Source: G965197005 sp965197005 | Lineage (GTDB): Bacteria > Pseudomonadota > Gammaproteobacteria > Pseudomonadales > Oceanobacteraceae | Assembly: GCA_965197005.1 (NCBI GenBank) | Contig: OZ239982.1 | Span: 1,116,001 to 1,180,000 of the forward strand | DNA length: 64,000 bases | Direction of reading: 5' to 3' | Part shown: piece by piece, positions 10,259 through 18,661 of the stretch | How the letters are laid out: each line of letters opens with the position of its first letter | Position numbering within the stretch: position 1 is the first letter of the stretch | Program-made: the position numbers and the translations under genes | Notes under the pieces: model-generated | Seen by the model: the letters and a program-made list of their open reading frames with translations, nothing else | The model's database searches: none | Told to the model about the DNA's origin: nothing

Positions 10259-10282
10259 GCTAAGGGGTTTGCACACCTTTAG
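10259..10282 (+). terminator. Possible terminator/attenuator between putA and putP
   Basis: GCTAAGGG and the near-complement CCTTTAGC form a stem of about 8 bp with one G-U pair and a short loop, followed by TGTTTTAATTTT. It lies just after putA and could reduce readthrough into putP. The T run is interrupted, so strength is uncertain. Confidence 0.5.
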
Positions 10283-10321
10283 CTGTTTTAATTTTAATGT
10301 GCAAAAACGGAGATAATAATA

Positions 10322-11815
10322 ATGACTGAACACACTCTTGGTATTTCAATTACCTTTGTCGTCTATATTCTATTAATGCTACTTTTAGGTTATGTAGCTT
10401 ATAAACGTACCAGTAATTTATCCGATTACATTTTAGGTGGGCGTAATTTAGGGCCTCTACCCTCTGCATTAAGTGCAGTTGCATCGGATATGAGCGGCTG
10501 GTTACTATTGGGCTTGCCCGGTGCGGCTTACGCCAGTGGTATGGATTCTATCTGGATTGCTGTAGGGCTTTTAGTTGGTACTTGGCTTAACTGGTTGCTG
10601 GTGGCAAAACGCTTACGCATTTACTCAGCAGAGGCCAATGATTCTTTAACATTACCTGCTTTTTTTGAAAATCGCTTTAATGATAAAACCCATGTATTGC
10701 GTGTGGTTTCCGCCTTTTTTATTTTATTATTCTTTTTATTTTATACCAGCTCAGGGCTAGTTGCAGGCGGCAAATTATTTGCGACTGTGTTTGACCTTGA
10801 TTATAAAATTGCCGTAGTTGTAGGTACATTAGCGGTTGTTTCTTATACTTTCTTTGGTGGTTTTCTTGCGGTTGCTTGGACAGATGTAGTGCAAGGTTTG
10901 TTAATGTTTGCAGCCTTATTGCTAGTGCCTATTATGGCAATTCAAGCCGATGGAGGTGTAGAACCTATGCTACAGGCAATAGAACTAAAAAGCCCTGCAA
11001 TGCTAGACCCCTTTACTAACGGTAAAGGCGAAGCCATCGGGCTTTTGGGGATTATTTCTTTATTAGGTTGGGGGTTAGGTTACTTTGGGCAGCCCCATGT
11101 CTTAGCAAGATTTAAAGCCATTCGCCATGAGCAAGACATTCCTATGGCAAGGCGGATTGCCGTTACTTGGAGTGCAGTCGGTTTATTTGGTGCATTATTA
11201 GTGGGTTTTGCTGCTATTGGTTATTTTGATGGCGCCATGTCTACCCCCTTAGAAGATGGTGAAAAAGCCTTTATGTTATTGGTAAATGCGCTTTTCCACC
11301 CTGTTATTGCAGGTATTTTATTGGCGGCGATATTAGCGGCAGTAATGAGCACCGCCGACTCTCAATTGTTGGTTTCTTCTTCTGCATTAGCAGAGGATTT
11401 TTATAAAGCCTTATTTAAAAAACAAGCCACTGAAAATGAATTGGTATGGGTAGGGCGTTTTGCTGTTATCGGTATTGCGGTACTGGCTTGTATTTTAGCG
11501 TTAAATCCAAAATCACAGGTATTGGCGTTGGTTTCTTATGCTTGGGCGGGTTTTGGTGCTGCTTTTGGTCCTGCTTTAATACTGGCACTTTATTGGCGTA
11601 AAATGACACGTTTAGGCGCGTTGGCAGGTATTATTGTTGGCGGCACAACCGTTGTTGTTTGGGGAAATATTAGTGGTGGTATTTTTGAACTCTATGAACT
11701 GGTGCCAGGGTTTATATTTGCCGCCTTAGCTATTTTTATCGTCTCTCAGTTAACCTCAGATGATGCTCAAGTAAATAGTCAATATGATACAGTTATTGGC
11801 AAAATACATGACTGA
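10322..11815 (+). CDS. putP: Sodium/proline symporter
   Basis: 497-residue solute:sodium symporter with about 12-13 membrane helices. The family features YKRTSNLSDYILGGRNLG and the helix-2 SDMSGWLLLGLPGAAY (sodium and proline binding in PutP) are at residues 30-70. STADSQLLVSSSALAEDFY is near residue 340. A GGAG ribosome site precedes the ATG by about 10 bases. The putA neighbour supports proline as substrate. The pair imports and oxidises proline as carbon, nitrogen and electron source. Confidence 0.95.
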   Translation: MTEHTLGISITFVVYILLMLLLGYVAYKRTSNLSDYILGGRNLGPLPSALSAVASDMSGWLLLGLPGAAYASGMDSIWIAVGLLVGTWLNWLLVAKRLRIYSAEANDSLTLPAFFENRFNDKTHVLRVVSAFFILLFFLFYTSSGLVAGGKLFATVFDLDYKIAVVVGTLAVVSYTFFGGFLAVAWTDVVQGLLMFAALLLVPIMAIQADGGVEPMLQAIELKSPAMLDPFTNGKGEAIGLLGIISLLGWGLGYFGQPHVLARFKAIRHEQDIPMARRIAVTWSAVGLFGALLVGFAAIGYFDGAMSTPLEDGEKAFMLLVNALFHPVIAGILLAAILAAVMSTADSQLLVSSSALAEDFYKALFKKQATENELVWVGRFAVIGIAVLACILALNPKSQVLALVSYAWAGFGAAFGPALILALYWRKMTRLGALAGIIVGGTTVVVWGNISGGIFELYELVPGFIFAALAIFIVSQLTSDDAQVNSQYDTVIGKIHD

Positions 11816-11834
11816 TAATGGATAGTTTTTTAAT

Positions 11835-11862
11835 AGCCTTGCAATATTTGCAGGGCTTTTTT
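11835..11862 (+). terminator. Rho-independent terminator of putP
   Basis: AGCCTTGCA-ATATT-TGCAGGGCT, a 9-bp stem with one G-U pair, followed by six T. It begins about 20 bases after the putP stop. Confidence 0.85.
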
Positions 11863-11964
11863 CTGTCTAAATTTATTTTAATCACTAATCTTCTTGCTCT
11901 ATCTAGCCTGAGTGTTTAGTATTTTTTATATTCACACTTTTATATAGAATATATTTTATTTTTT

Positions 11965-12969
11965 ATGTTGCAGTTTCTTTTTTCTTCTAGCAAAAATAAC
12001 AGCCAACGGATTATGCTAGAAGTTTCTTTGGCATTATTACCTGCATTATTTGTTAGTTTTTACTTGTTTGGTATTGCCAGCATTGTACAAGTGAGCTTAA
12101 GTGTTTTGTTCTGCCTTTTTTTTGAAGCCACGGTATTATATTTAAGAAACAAGCCCATTGCAGAAACCTTGTTTGATGGCAGTGCAATCTTAACAGGTCT
12201 GTTACTTGGTTTATCCTTACCTCATTTTGCACCTTGGTGGTTAAGTTTGCTGGCAAGTTTATCTGCCATTGTTTTAGGCAAGCAGCTCTATGGCGGTTTA
12301 GGGCATAACCCATTTAATCCTGCGATGGTTGGCTTTGCTTTAGTTTTGGTGTCTTTTCCTGCACTGTTTAGCACTCACTGGGCAGGCTCTTTATTGTTAG
12401 ATAGCACGGCTCAGTTAAGCCTTAGTGAGCAGGTTTCCATTATATTTAATGCACAACCATTAACCGATGCCATAAGTGGAGCAACGCCACTAGATGTATA
12501 TAAACAGGGTATTCGTTATAAAACAGGAGAAGAACTTTTACAGCAAGATATTTTTCAACATATAAATGGCGGCTGGATATATTTAAATCTTGCGTATTTA
12601 GTGGCAGGTTTATGGCTTATTTGGCGTAAACATATTAGCTGGCAAGTGAGTCTTGCTGTATTACTGGGTTTAAGTTTTTGCTCTATTTGTTTTGCTTGGG
12701 ATAAAGATGTATATGTTCCTTTAAGTTTACATCTATTTAGTGGTGCTACTATGATAGGTGCTTTTTTTATTGCAACCGATCCCGTATCTTCAGCAACCAC
12801 ACCCAAAGGACGCTGGCTGTATGGATTTTTATTAGGGGTGCTTGTTTTTGTTATTCGTACTTATGGGCAATATCCAGATGGGGTTGCCTTTGCAGTGCTG
12901 TTAATGAATTTAGTTGTGCCTTTGATTGACGCTTATACTCAACCTGTTATCTTTGGTCGCTCAAAGTGA
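11965..12969 (+). CDS. RnfD-like membrane flavoprotein subunit
   Basis: 334-residue polytopic membrane protein of the NqrB/RnfD family, with about eight to ten hydrophobic helices. It shows GGLGHNPFNPAMVG (about residues 110-125) and SGATPLD (about residues 171-177), where the Thr is the usual covalent FMN attachment site in RnfD. The neighbour is an RnfG-like gene 17 bases downstream, but RnfA, RnfB, RnfC and RnfE are absent on both sides. So this is a detached D/G pair rather than a full ferredoxin:NAD oxidoreductase. The start ATG has no clear ribosome site. I infer electron transfer across the membrane to a flavin on the periplasmic side. Confidence 0.8.
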   Translation: MLQFLFSSSKNNSQRIMLEVSLALLPALFVSFYLFGIASIVQVSLSVLFCLFFEATVLYLRNKPIAETLFDGSAILTGLLLGLSLPHFAPWWLSLLASLSAIVLGKQLYGGLGHNPFNPAMVGFALVLVSFPALFSTHWAGSLLLDSTAQLSLSEQVSIIFNAQPLTDAISGATPLDVYKQGIRYKTGEELLQQDIFQHINGGWIYLNLAYLVAGLWLIWRKHISWQVSLAVLLGLSFCSICFAWDKDVYVPLSLHLFSGATMIGAFFIATDPVSSATTPKGRWLYGFLLGVLVFVIRTYGQYPDGVAFAVLLMNLVVPLIDAYTQPVIFGRSK

Positions 12970-12986
12970 CTTTTAAGGTGAATACC

Positions 12987-13616
12987 ATGATTAAGCAAGC
13001 ATCAATCAAAACAGTGATTAGTTTAAGTATGGTTGCAGGTATATGTGCATTTTTAATTGCCGGTGTAAAAATAATAACCGCTAAGCCTATTGCCATTAAT
13101 CAACGCCAACAGTCACAAGCGATAATGCGAGAGATGGTTGGTGCTATGGAGTTTCAGCAATTGTCCTTGCCCAAAGAAGTAGGATATACCGCTTATTTAG
13201 AGGAGGCAGGCAACTACTTTTTAAGTAAAAACAAACAGATAATTATTTTACCTTGGGTTGTGCCTAATGCCTATCATGGAAAAATTCATTTTTTGCTCGC
13301 CATTAATAAGGCAGGTATGATTAAAAATGTGCGTGTGCTTTCTCATCAAGAAACCCCAGCGTTAGGAGATAAAATAGAGCTTAGCAAAAGCACTTGGATT
13401 TTAGCTTTTAATGGTCAATATAAAACACAGCAAAAGGATTTTCAGGTAAAGAAATATGGCGGTCAATTTGATCAATTTAGTGGTGCAACCATTACACCAC
13501 AGGCATTTACAACCAGTCTTTTTATGGCGTTAAAATATATACAAGAAAATCATGCTTTTTTATTTGATACAGCGATAAGAATAAAGAAGGCGAATAAAAT
13601 AAACCAAAATAAATAA
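12987..13616 (+). CDS. RnfG-like FMN-binding protein
   Basis: One N-terminal membrane anchor followed by a periplasmic FMN-binding domain. The covalent-flavin motif SGAT occurs in FDQFSGATITPQ in the last third, preceded by the family stretch LSHQETPALGDKIE. I chose the ATG at 12987 because AAGG lies 8 bases upstream. An in-frame GTG at 12966 overlaps the rnfD-like stop but has no ribosome site. The gene is coupled to the RnfD-like gene and to the TRAP binding protein. Covalent FMN loading would need an ApbE flavin transferase, which is not in this window. Confidence 0.8.
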   Translation: MIKQASIKTVISLSMVAGICAFLIAGVKIITAKPIAINQRQQSQAIMREMVGAMEFQQLSLPKEVGYTAYLEEAGNYFLSKNKQIIILPWVVPNAYHGKIHFLLAINKAGMIKNVRVLSHQETPALGDKIELSKSTWILAFNGQYKTQQKDFQVKKYGGQFDQFSGATITPQAFTTSLFMALKYIQENHAFLFDTAIRIKKANKINQNK

Positions 13617-13683
13617 ATTGCTTGCCAATGTAATTAATTTAATTATATTAGGCTCTTGTGTTTTATGTTTTTCTAGGAATATT

Positions 13684-14703
13684 ATGAGGTTACAATTAGT
13701 TTTTCTGAGTGTTTTTGGTCTTTTTTTAACACAAAATCTATATGCTGATGAATTTAAGTTAGTTTTTCAATCATCAGATCCCGCAGGCAGTCCTAATTTT
13801 ATGCTGCAAAAAAGCTGGGCAGATAACTTAAAGAAAAAATCAAAAAACCGTATTCAAGTTAATTTATTACCTGTGGGCAGTGCCATTGCTTACAACAAAA
13901 CTTTAGATGCCGTTGGTGTTGGGGTATTAGATGGGCATATCACGGATACCAGTTATTTTGCTAGTCAAGATCCTGCTTTTGGATTGATTGCCAATCCTGT
14001 AGGGGCATACTCTTCTCCAGAAGAGCTATTGGACTTTATGTATCGAGGTAAAGGTGAAGCATTAATGCGAGAGCTATTTGCACCTTATGGCGTCTATTTT
14101 ATTGGGGCAACCACCCCAGGACTTGAGGCGTTGGTATCTAAAGTACCTCTTAAAGGAATTGCCGATTTAAAAGGATTGAAAATTCGTACCCCTGAAGGTC
14201 TGGTTAAAGATGTATTTGCCGCAGCGGGAGCTATCCCTATAGTATTACCTAGCTCGGAGGTATTTGTGTCTCTGGATAAACATATTATAGATGCCGCAGA
14301 CTATACCATTTTTGCTACCAATCACGCACAAGGCTTACATAGCATTGCGAAATATCCTGTTTTTCCTGGATTTCATTCCTTGCCACTGGTTGATATTTCC
14401 ATGAATATGCAAAAATGGCAATCAATGCCCAAAAAATTACAAGCCATTATGTACCAGTCCGTCAAAGATTATGCGTATTTGCTATATAAAATGACCGCAA
14501 GAAAAAACCAAGCGGCTTTATTGTTGGCACAAAAAGATGCAGAAATTCATGTGCAAACATGGTCTGATAATGAACGTAAAAAATTTAGAGATATTGCTAA
14601 AACTCAATGGGCAAAGGTGGCTAAACGTTCAGCCAATGCTCAAAAAGTATATGTTGCATTAACAGACTATCTAGAGAAAAAAGACAAAGCCAAAAAACCT
14701 TAA
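13684..14703 (+). CDS. Orphan TRAP-type substrate-binding protein (DctP family)
   Basis: About 339 residues with a Sec signal peptide ending NLYA-DEF. The DctP fold is recognisable from WADNLKKKSKNRIQVNLLPVGS near the N-terminus and LKGLKIRTPEG in the middle, with the conserved Arg used to bind organic acids. I chose ATG 13684 (AGGA 6 bases upstream) over an upstream TTG frame, because it begins exactly at the signal peptide. No DctQ or DctM membrane subunits adjoin it. Its link to an RnfD/RnfG-like pair suggests it may feed or sense a substrate for that module rather than serve a normal TRAP transporter. Confidence 0.78.
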   Translation: MRLQLVFLSVFGLFLTQNLYADEFKLVFQSSDPAGSPNFMLQKSWADNLKKKSKNRIQVNLLPVGSAIAYNKTLDAVGVGVLDGHITDTSYFASQDPAFGLIANPVGAYSSPEELLDFMYRGKGEALMRELFAPYGVYFIGATTPGLEALVSKVPLKGIADLKGLKIRTPEGLVKDVFAAAGAIPIVLPSSEVFVSLDKHIIDAADYTIFATNHAQGLHSIAKYPVFPGFHSLPLVDISMNMQKWQSMPKKLQAIMYQSVKDYAYLLYKMTARKNQAALLLAQKDAEIHVQTWSDNERKKFRDIAKTQWAKVAKRSANAQKVYVALTDYLEKKDKAKKP

Positions 14704-14766
14704 AGTGAATAAAGCTAGTATTTACAAGGCTTTTGGGACGTTTGGGGAAGTGGGCGGATTAAGAAG

Positions 14767-14842
<76 letters not shown>

Positions 14843-14921
14843 AATAATAAGAAAAGTTTGGTCTGTCTTTTCAAAGAGGGCGTATTAAACTCGGTTGGCA
14901 CGTATCTGTCAAGTGTCTTTA

Positions 14922-15191
14922 TTAACTTTCTTCGGTATAACCCTGAGCTTTTTCAAAATCCTCATTGTTTAAAAATTTTTCTCTTTGCTGCTGCAAAAAA
15001 AGACGGTCTTTTTTATCCATGCTATTTAAATTTTTTTCATTAATAAGGCGTGTCTGGTGTTCTAACCAGTCTTGCCATGCTTGTGCAGAATAATGCTGCT
15101 GTATGTTTTCTCCTGCGCTACCGGGGAAGGGTGCTTGCTCTAGGGCAGGGAGCTGTTGTTGGTATTTTTTGCAAAAAATAAGGTTGCTCAT
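14922..15191 (-). CDS. yggX: Fe(II)-trafficking protein YggX
   Basis: 89-residue soluble protein with the family core CKKYQQQLPALEQAPFPG at the N-terminus and the helix containing WQDWLEHQTRLINEKNLN. YggX protects Fe-S enzymes under oxidative stress. It lies 15 bases downstream of mutY on the same strand, the classic gammaproteobacterial pairing. MutY is itself an Fe-S enzyme. Confidence 0.95.
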   Translation of the reverse strand: MSNLIFCKKYQQQLPALEQAPFPGSAGENIQQHYSAQAWQDWLEHQTRLINEKNLNSMDKKDRLFLQQQREKFLNNEDFEKAQGYTEES

Positions 15192-15206
15192 GAAATGGTG
15201 CTCTTT

Positions 15207-16253
15207 TTATGAAAAGTGAGTACGCAATAGTTTTGCCACAGGTTGCGGTAAGCCTATTAGGTTGTTTGTTTGTGGATAGTACCAGTCATATTGTTTTTCT
15301 GCTAGCTGCAAAAATTCTGGTACTGCTTGCTGTTTAAGGTTAATTAAAAGTGGAGAGATATGCAGGTGGTAATGTGTAAAACTGTGCTTAAATGTGGGTA
15401 ATAATTGGGTGTTTTCAGCGTTAAAATTGGGCAGTTCATCAGTTTTAGGTATTTCTGGTAAAGACCAAAGCCCACCCCAAATGCCTTTATCTGGACGTTT
15501 TTCTAGCAATAGCTGTCCATTTGCCTGTAAAAGTAACATATAGGTTTGTTTATTGGGTTTGTGTTTTTTAGGTTTTGGCGTTGGGTAGGCCTCGGGTGTG
15601 CCTTGAGCATGGGCAATACAGCTTTGTTCTTGGGGGCAAATTGTGCAATTGGGTTTGCTGCGGGTGCAAATGGTCGCACCCAAATCCATGATTGCTTGGG
15701 TGTAAATAGGTAGATTGTCTGTTGGTAATAATTGTTCGCTTAAACGCCATAGTTGGTTTTCTACCTGCTTGAGGTTGGGTGCACCTGCTATGGCAAAATA
15801 GCGAGTCAGTACACGTTTGACATTGCCGTCTAAAATGGGCGCGCGAATATGCATGCTAATGCTTGCAATTGCCCCTGCTGTAGAGCGTCCAATACCAGGC
15901 AGTGCATTTAATTCGTTGATACTAGGGGGAAAGATGCCGTGATATTTCTGGCTGATAATTTGTGCGCATTTATGTAAATTTCTGGCGCGAGCGTAATAAC
16001 CTAATCCTGTCCATAGGTGTAAAATTTCATCTATGGGGGCAGCGGCCAGTGCATGTACATTATTGAAACGCTGGGTAAAACGCTGAAAGTAGGGAATAAC
16101 CGTAGTGACTTGGGTTTGTTGTAACATGATTTCAGATAACCAGACTCGATAAGGGCTGATATTTTTTTGCCAAGGTAGATGGTTACGCCCATGTTGGCTA
16201 TGCCAGTTAAGAAGATTGTTGGTAAATTGTTGGTGCTTTAAGGTGTCTGGCAT
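15207..16253 (-). CDS. mutY: A/G-specific adenine glycosylase MutY
   Basis: Removes adenine mispaired with 8-oxoguanine or G. The helix-hairpin-helix is LPGIGRSTAGAI with the catalytic Asp in APILDGNVKRVLTR. The Fe-S loop has four Cys in the order C-x6-C-x2-C-x5-C (CTRSKPNC...CPQEQSC). The C-terminal NUDIX-like 8-oxoG recognition domain includes GIWGGLWSLPE. I chose ATG 16253 (MPDTLK). The longer frame from GTG 16280 would read through a strong hairpin and adds nine non-conserved residues. There is no good ribosome site, so translation may depend on coupling. Confidence 0.93.
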   Translation of the reverse strand: MPDTLKHQQFTNNLLNWHSQHGRNHLPWQKNISPYRVWLSEIMLQQTQVTTVIPYFQRFTQRFNNVHALAAAPIDEILHLWTGLGYYARARNLHKCAQIISQKYHGIFPPSINELNALPGIGRSTAGAIASISMHIRAPILDGNVKRVLTRYFAIAGAPNLKQVENQLWRLSEQLLPTDNLPIYTQAIMDLGATICTRSKPNCTICPQEQSCIAHAQGTPEAYPTPKPKKHKPNKQTYMLLLQANGQLLLEKRPDKGIWGGLWSLPEIPKTDELPNFNAENTQLLPTFKHSFTHYHLHISPLLINLKQQAVPEFLQLAEKQYDWYYPQTNNLIGLPQPVAKLLRTHFS

Positions 16254-16264
16254 ATAAGTGCAGT

Positions 16265-16280
16265 GTGGGGCGAACCCCAC
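16265..16280 (-). other. Intercistronic GTGGGG-TTCG-CCCCAC hairpin
   Basis: A perfect 6-bp GC-rich stem with a TTCG loop (minus strand) lies between the mlaC-like stop and the mutY ATG. No T run follows, so it is not a typical terminator. It may mark a processing point or dampen mutY translation. Confidence 0.5.
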
Positions 16281-16285
16281 TTGCT

Positions 16286-16885
16286 TTATTTTGGTTTGTT
16301 GCTTTGTAGTTCTTTTAATAGCTCGTCCATACTGATTTTTTGTAACCGACTTTGTACCTGATCTCGGTAAGTTTTTACTAGGTTTAAACCTGCGACGGAG
16401 GCACTATAAATAAGCCATTTGTCTTCTTTTTTGTTGTAATAAAGTTTAAAATCGAAGGCAACGGGTTTCTGGTTTTGTATTTGTAATTGGGTTTTAACCA
16501 GCGCACGATTTTTACTTTTGTTGTAACGAACGTCTTGATAGTTGAATTGACCACCAGAAAATGCCATAAAAGCATTGCTGTAAGTACGTATTTGTAATTC
16601 ACGAAAACGCTGAATAAATAGCTTTTGTTGTTCGCTGGTTGCTCGTCGCCAATATTTACCTAAAGCACCCATGGCTATCTTTTTTAAATCAATGGCAGGC
16701 TGTATGTGTTTTTCTACGAGCATTTCCAGTTTTTTTTCTGTGAGAGTGCCTTGTTTATAGGTTTGTAGTTCGTTAATCATACCATCAGCTGCTTTTTTAA
16801 CGACGTTTAAAGGTGCATCTAGCGCAAAGCTGTAGCTGCTAATGCTGATTACAAATAGGCTTAAAATAAATCTTAGGTAGTACAT
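16286..16885 (-). CDS. MlaC-family periplasmic phospholipid-binding protein
   Basis: 199 residues with a Sec signal peptide (cleavage after SFA). The mature protein matches the MlaC/Ttg2D fold: IQPAIDLKKIAMGALGKYWRRATSEQQKLFIQRFRELQIRTYS in the first half and WLIYSASVAGLNLVKTYRDQ towards the end. MlaC shuttles phospholipid between outer-membrane MlaA and the inner-membrane MlaFEDB complex. Those partners are not adjacent, so this is an orphan copy and could have a specialised role. It lies just upstream of mutY on the same strand. Confidence 0.85.
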   Translation of the reverse strand: MYYLRFILSLFVISISSYSFALDAPLNVVKKAADGMINELQTYKQGTLTEKKLEMLVEKHIQPAIDLKKIAMGALGKYWRRATSEQQKLFIQRFRELQIRTYSNAFMAFSGGQFNYQDVRYNKSKNRALVKTQLQIQNQKPVAFDFKLYYNKKEDKWLIYSASVAGLNLVKTYRDQVQSRLQKISMDELLKELQSNKPK

Positions 16886-16906
16886 GTTTGTTCCTTATTT
16901 TGGGTG

Positions 16907-17314
16907 TTATTTATTGGTTCTTAGCCAACAATCAGAGGTTGCTGTGAATTGTCGTTTGCTAAGGGCAGATTGTAAGTTTTTTGGAACTTGTTTGAAACTC
17001 AATTCTTGCTGTTGAGTATCTGCCCATTGGCTTAATAATTCAATCATCTGGTGCATCACGCCTCGTCTTTGTGTGCTTTTACGGACGTAGGCTTGGCTTA
17101 ATTCAATCCGTTTGTCTGATATTTGTTGTGCTAGAAGATAGCCAACAATACGCTGATTAAAACGACCTGTAACAAGCCAAGAAGTTTGCTTTAGTTTTGC
17201 TTGCAGTGTTTTTTTATGCTCAGTGAATGTCTCTTGGTTTTCTTTGATAATGACTTCAAGGTCTTGCCAGTCTTGACTGGTAGGATTTTGTTGATGCTCT
17301 AAAATAATGGGCAT
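16907..17314 (-). CDS. PanZ/PanM-like GNAT-fold protein
   Basis: 135 residues with a small GNAT acetyltransferase fold. A variant of the acetyl-CoA loop is in YVRKSTQRRGVMHQMI (the Q/RxxG pyrophosphate loop). The N-terminal half QDWQDLEVI and the internal GRFNQRIVGYLLAQQ resemble the PanZ acetyl-CoA sensor that triggers maturation of aspartate decarboxylase PanD. The match is by eye, and an ordinary N-acetyltransferase remains possible. It diverges from hisB. Confidence 0.55.
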   Translation of the reverse strand: MPIILEHQQNPTSQDWQDLEVIIKENQETFTEHKKTLQAKLKQTSWLVTGRFNQRIVGYLLAQQISDKRIELSQAYVRKSTQRRGVMHQMIELLSQWADTQQQELSFKQVPKNLQSALSKRQFTATSDCWLRTNK

Positions 17315-17420
17315 ATTGCTCTCTTTGGATTTTTTTTACTTTCATTTCAAATGTTACTCGAAACCTGTGCACAGTTTGCTTATACTTTGCTTTTTGTTCG
17401 TACTCTTAATGGAGAAACAG

Positions 17421-18011
17421 ATGTCACGCACCGCTACCGTAGAGCGTAATACGCTTGAAACACAGATTAAAATCAAAATTAACCTCGATGGCAAGGGAAA
17501 AGGTGAGTTTAATACAGGTACGCCTTTTTTAGAACATATGTTAGATCAGATTGCTCGTCATGGAATGTTTGATTTACAGGTGGATTGTAAGGGAGATACG
17601 CATATTGATGATCATCATAGTGTAGAAGATATTGGTATTACTTTAGGGCAGGCTTTTGCTCAGGCAATAGGTGATAAAAAGGGGATTAGTCGTTATGGTC
17701 ATGCTTATGTACCTTTAGATGAAGCCTTATCTAGAGTGGTGGTGGATTTTTCTGGGCGTGCGGGTCTTTTTATGCAGGTTGATTTTACTCGTCATTTAAT
17801 TGGTACTTTTGAGACTCAGCTATTTTGGGAGTTTTTCCAAGGTTTTGTTAATCATGCTCAAGTTACTTTGCATATTGATAATATAAAAGGCTTTAACGCT
17901 CATCATCAAGCAGAAACTATTTTTAAGGCTTTTGGACGGGCTTTGCGTATGGCACTGGCAGCAGATACTCGTATGGCAGGTATATTGCCTTCTACAAAAG
18001 GCAGCTTATGA
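17421..18011 (+). CDS. hisB: Imidazoleglycerol-phosphate dehydratase
   Basis: Histidine biosynthesis. 196 residues, monofunctional dehydratase without the phosphatase domain. Duplicated metal-binding motifs are visible: DDHHSVEDIGI (HHxxE) in the first half and AHHQAETIFKAFGRAL in the second. FLEHMLDQIARHG and SGRAGL are also present. I chose ATG 17421 because GGAG lies 6 bases upstream and MSRTATVER is the expected N-terminus. Longer in-frame starts precede it without support. The stop overlaps the hisH start (ATGA). Confidence 0.96.
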   Translation: MSRTATVERNTLETQIKIKINLDGKGKGEFNTGTPFLEHMLDQIARHGMFDLQVDCKGDTHIDDHHSVEDIGITLGQAFAQAIGDKKGISRYGHAYVPLDEALSRVVVDFSGRAGLFMQVDFTRHLIGTFETQLFWEFFQGFVNHAQVTLHIDNIKGFNAHHQAETIFKAFGRALRMALAADTRMAGILPSTKGSL

Positions 18012-18661
18012 GCAAGCGGCATTGCGTTATTATTGACTATGGCATGGGTAATTTACATTCAGCTCATGGTGCGTTGGCAGCAGTTGCTACAGATAATAGT
18101 TATATTGAAATTAGTCATAATCCAAAAACCATTGCCAATGCGGATTGTTTGGTGTTGCCAGGTGTTGGTGCAATGGGGGATTGCATGGCAGAAATGCGTC
18201 AAGCAGATATTGATAAGCAAATTAAACAGGCAATTAAAGAAAAGCCTGTTTTGGGTATTTGTGTTGGTATGCAGGCATTATTAGAGTGCAGTGAAGAAAG
18301 CCATGGGGTTTCAGGTATGGCAATTTTTGCAGGACAGGTTAGACATTTTCAAACAGCTTTTGCGGATAATCCTGATTTTTCTTCATTAAAAGTGCCTCAT
18401 ATGGGTTGGAATAAAGTACGCCAAAATGCTCACCCTTTATGGCATGGTATTAGTGATAACAGTCGCTTTTATTTTGTGCACTCTTATTATGCTCATTTAG
18501 ATACACAAGAAAAAGTGAAAGGCGCAACGGAATATGGTATTGATTTTGTGAGTGCTATTGGACAAAAGAATTTATTTGCTACTCAGTTTCACCCTGAAAA
18601 GAGCCACGAGGCAGGGCTAAAACTGCTACGTAATTTTTTAACTTGGAATGGTGAAGAATAA
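18008..18661 (+). CDS. hisH: Imidazole glycerol phosphate synthase, glutaminase subunit
   Basis: 217-residue class I glutamine amidotransferase. The catalytic Cys is in GICVGMQALLE and the His-Glu pair in FHPEKSHEAG. DYGMGNLHS is at the N-terminus. It supplies ammonia to HisF. It overlaps hisB by 4 bases and touches hisF by 1 base (TAATG), so the three are translationally coupled. Confidence 0.96.
   Translation: MSKRHCVIIDYGMGNLHSAHGALAAVATDNSYIEISHNPKTIANADCLVLPGVGAMGDCMAEMRQADIDKQIKQAIKEKPVLGICVGMQALLECSEESHGVSGMAIFAGQVRHFQTAFADNPDFSSLKVPHMGWNKVRQNAHPLWHGISDNSRFYFVHSYYAHLDTQEKVKGATEYGIDFVSAIGQKNLFATQFHPEKSHEAGLKLLRNFLTWNGEE

Noticed and set aside
11965..13616. Complete Rnf complex
   Set aside because: Only D- and G-like subunits are present. 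No A, B, C or E gene lies on either side.
14858..15043. 61-codon plus-strand frame next to tRNA-Phe
   Set aside because: It lies antisense to yggX and has no ribosome site or recognisable product.
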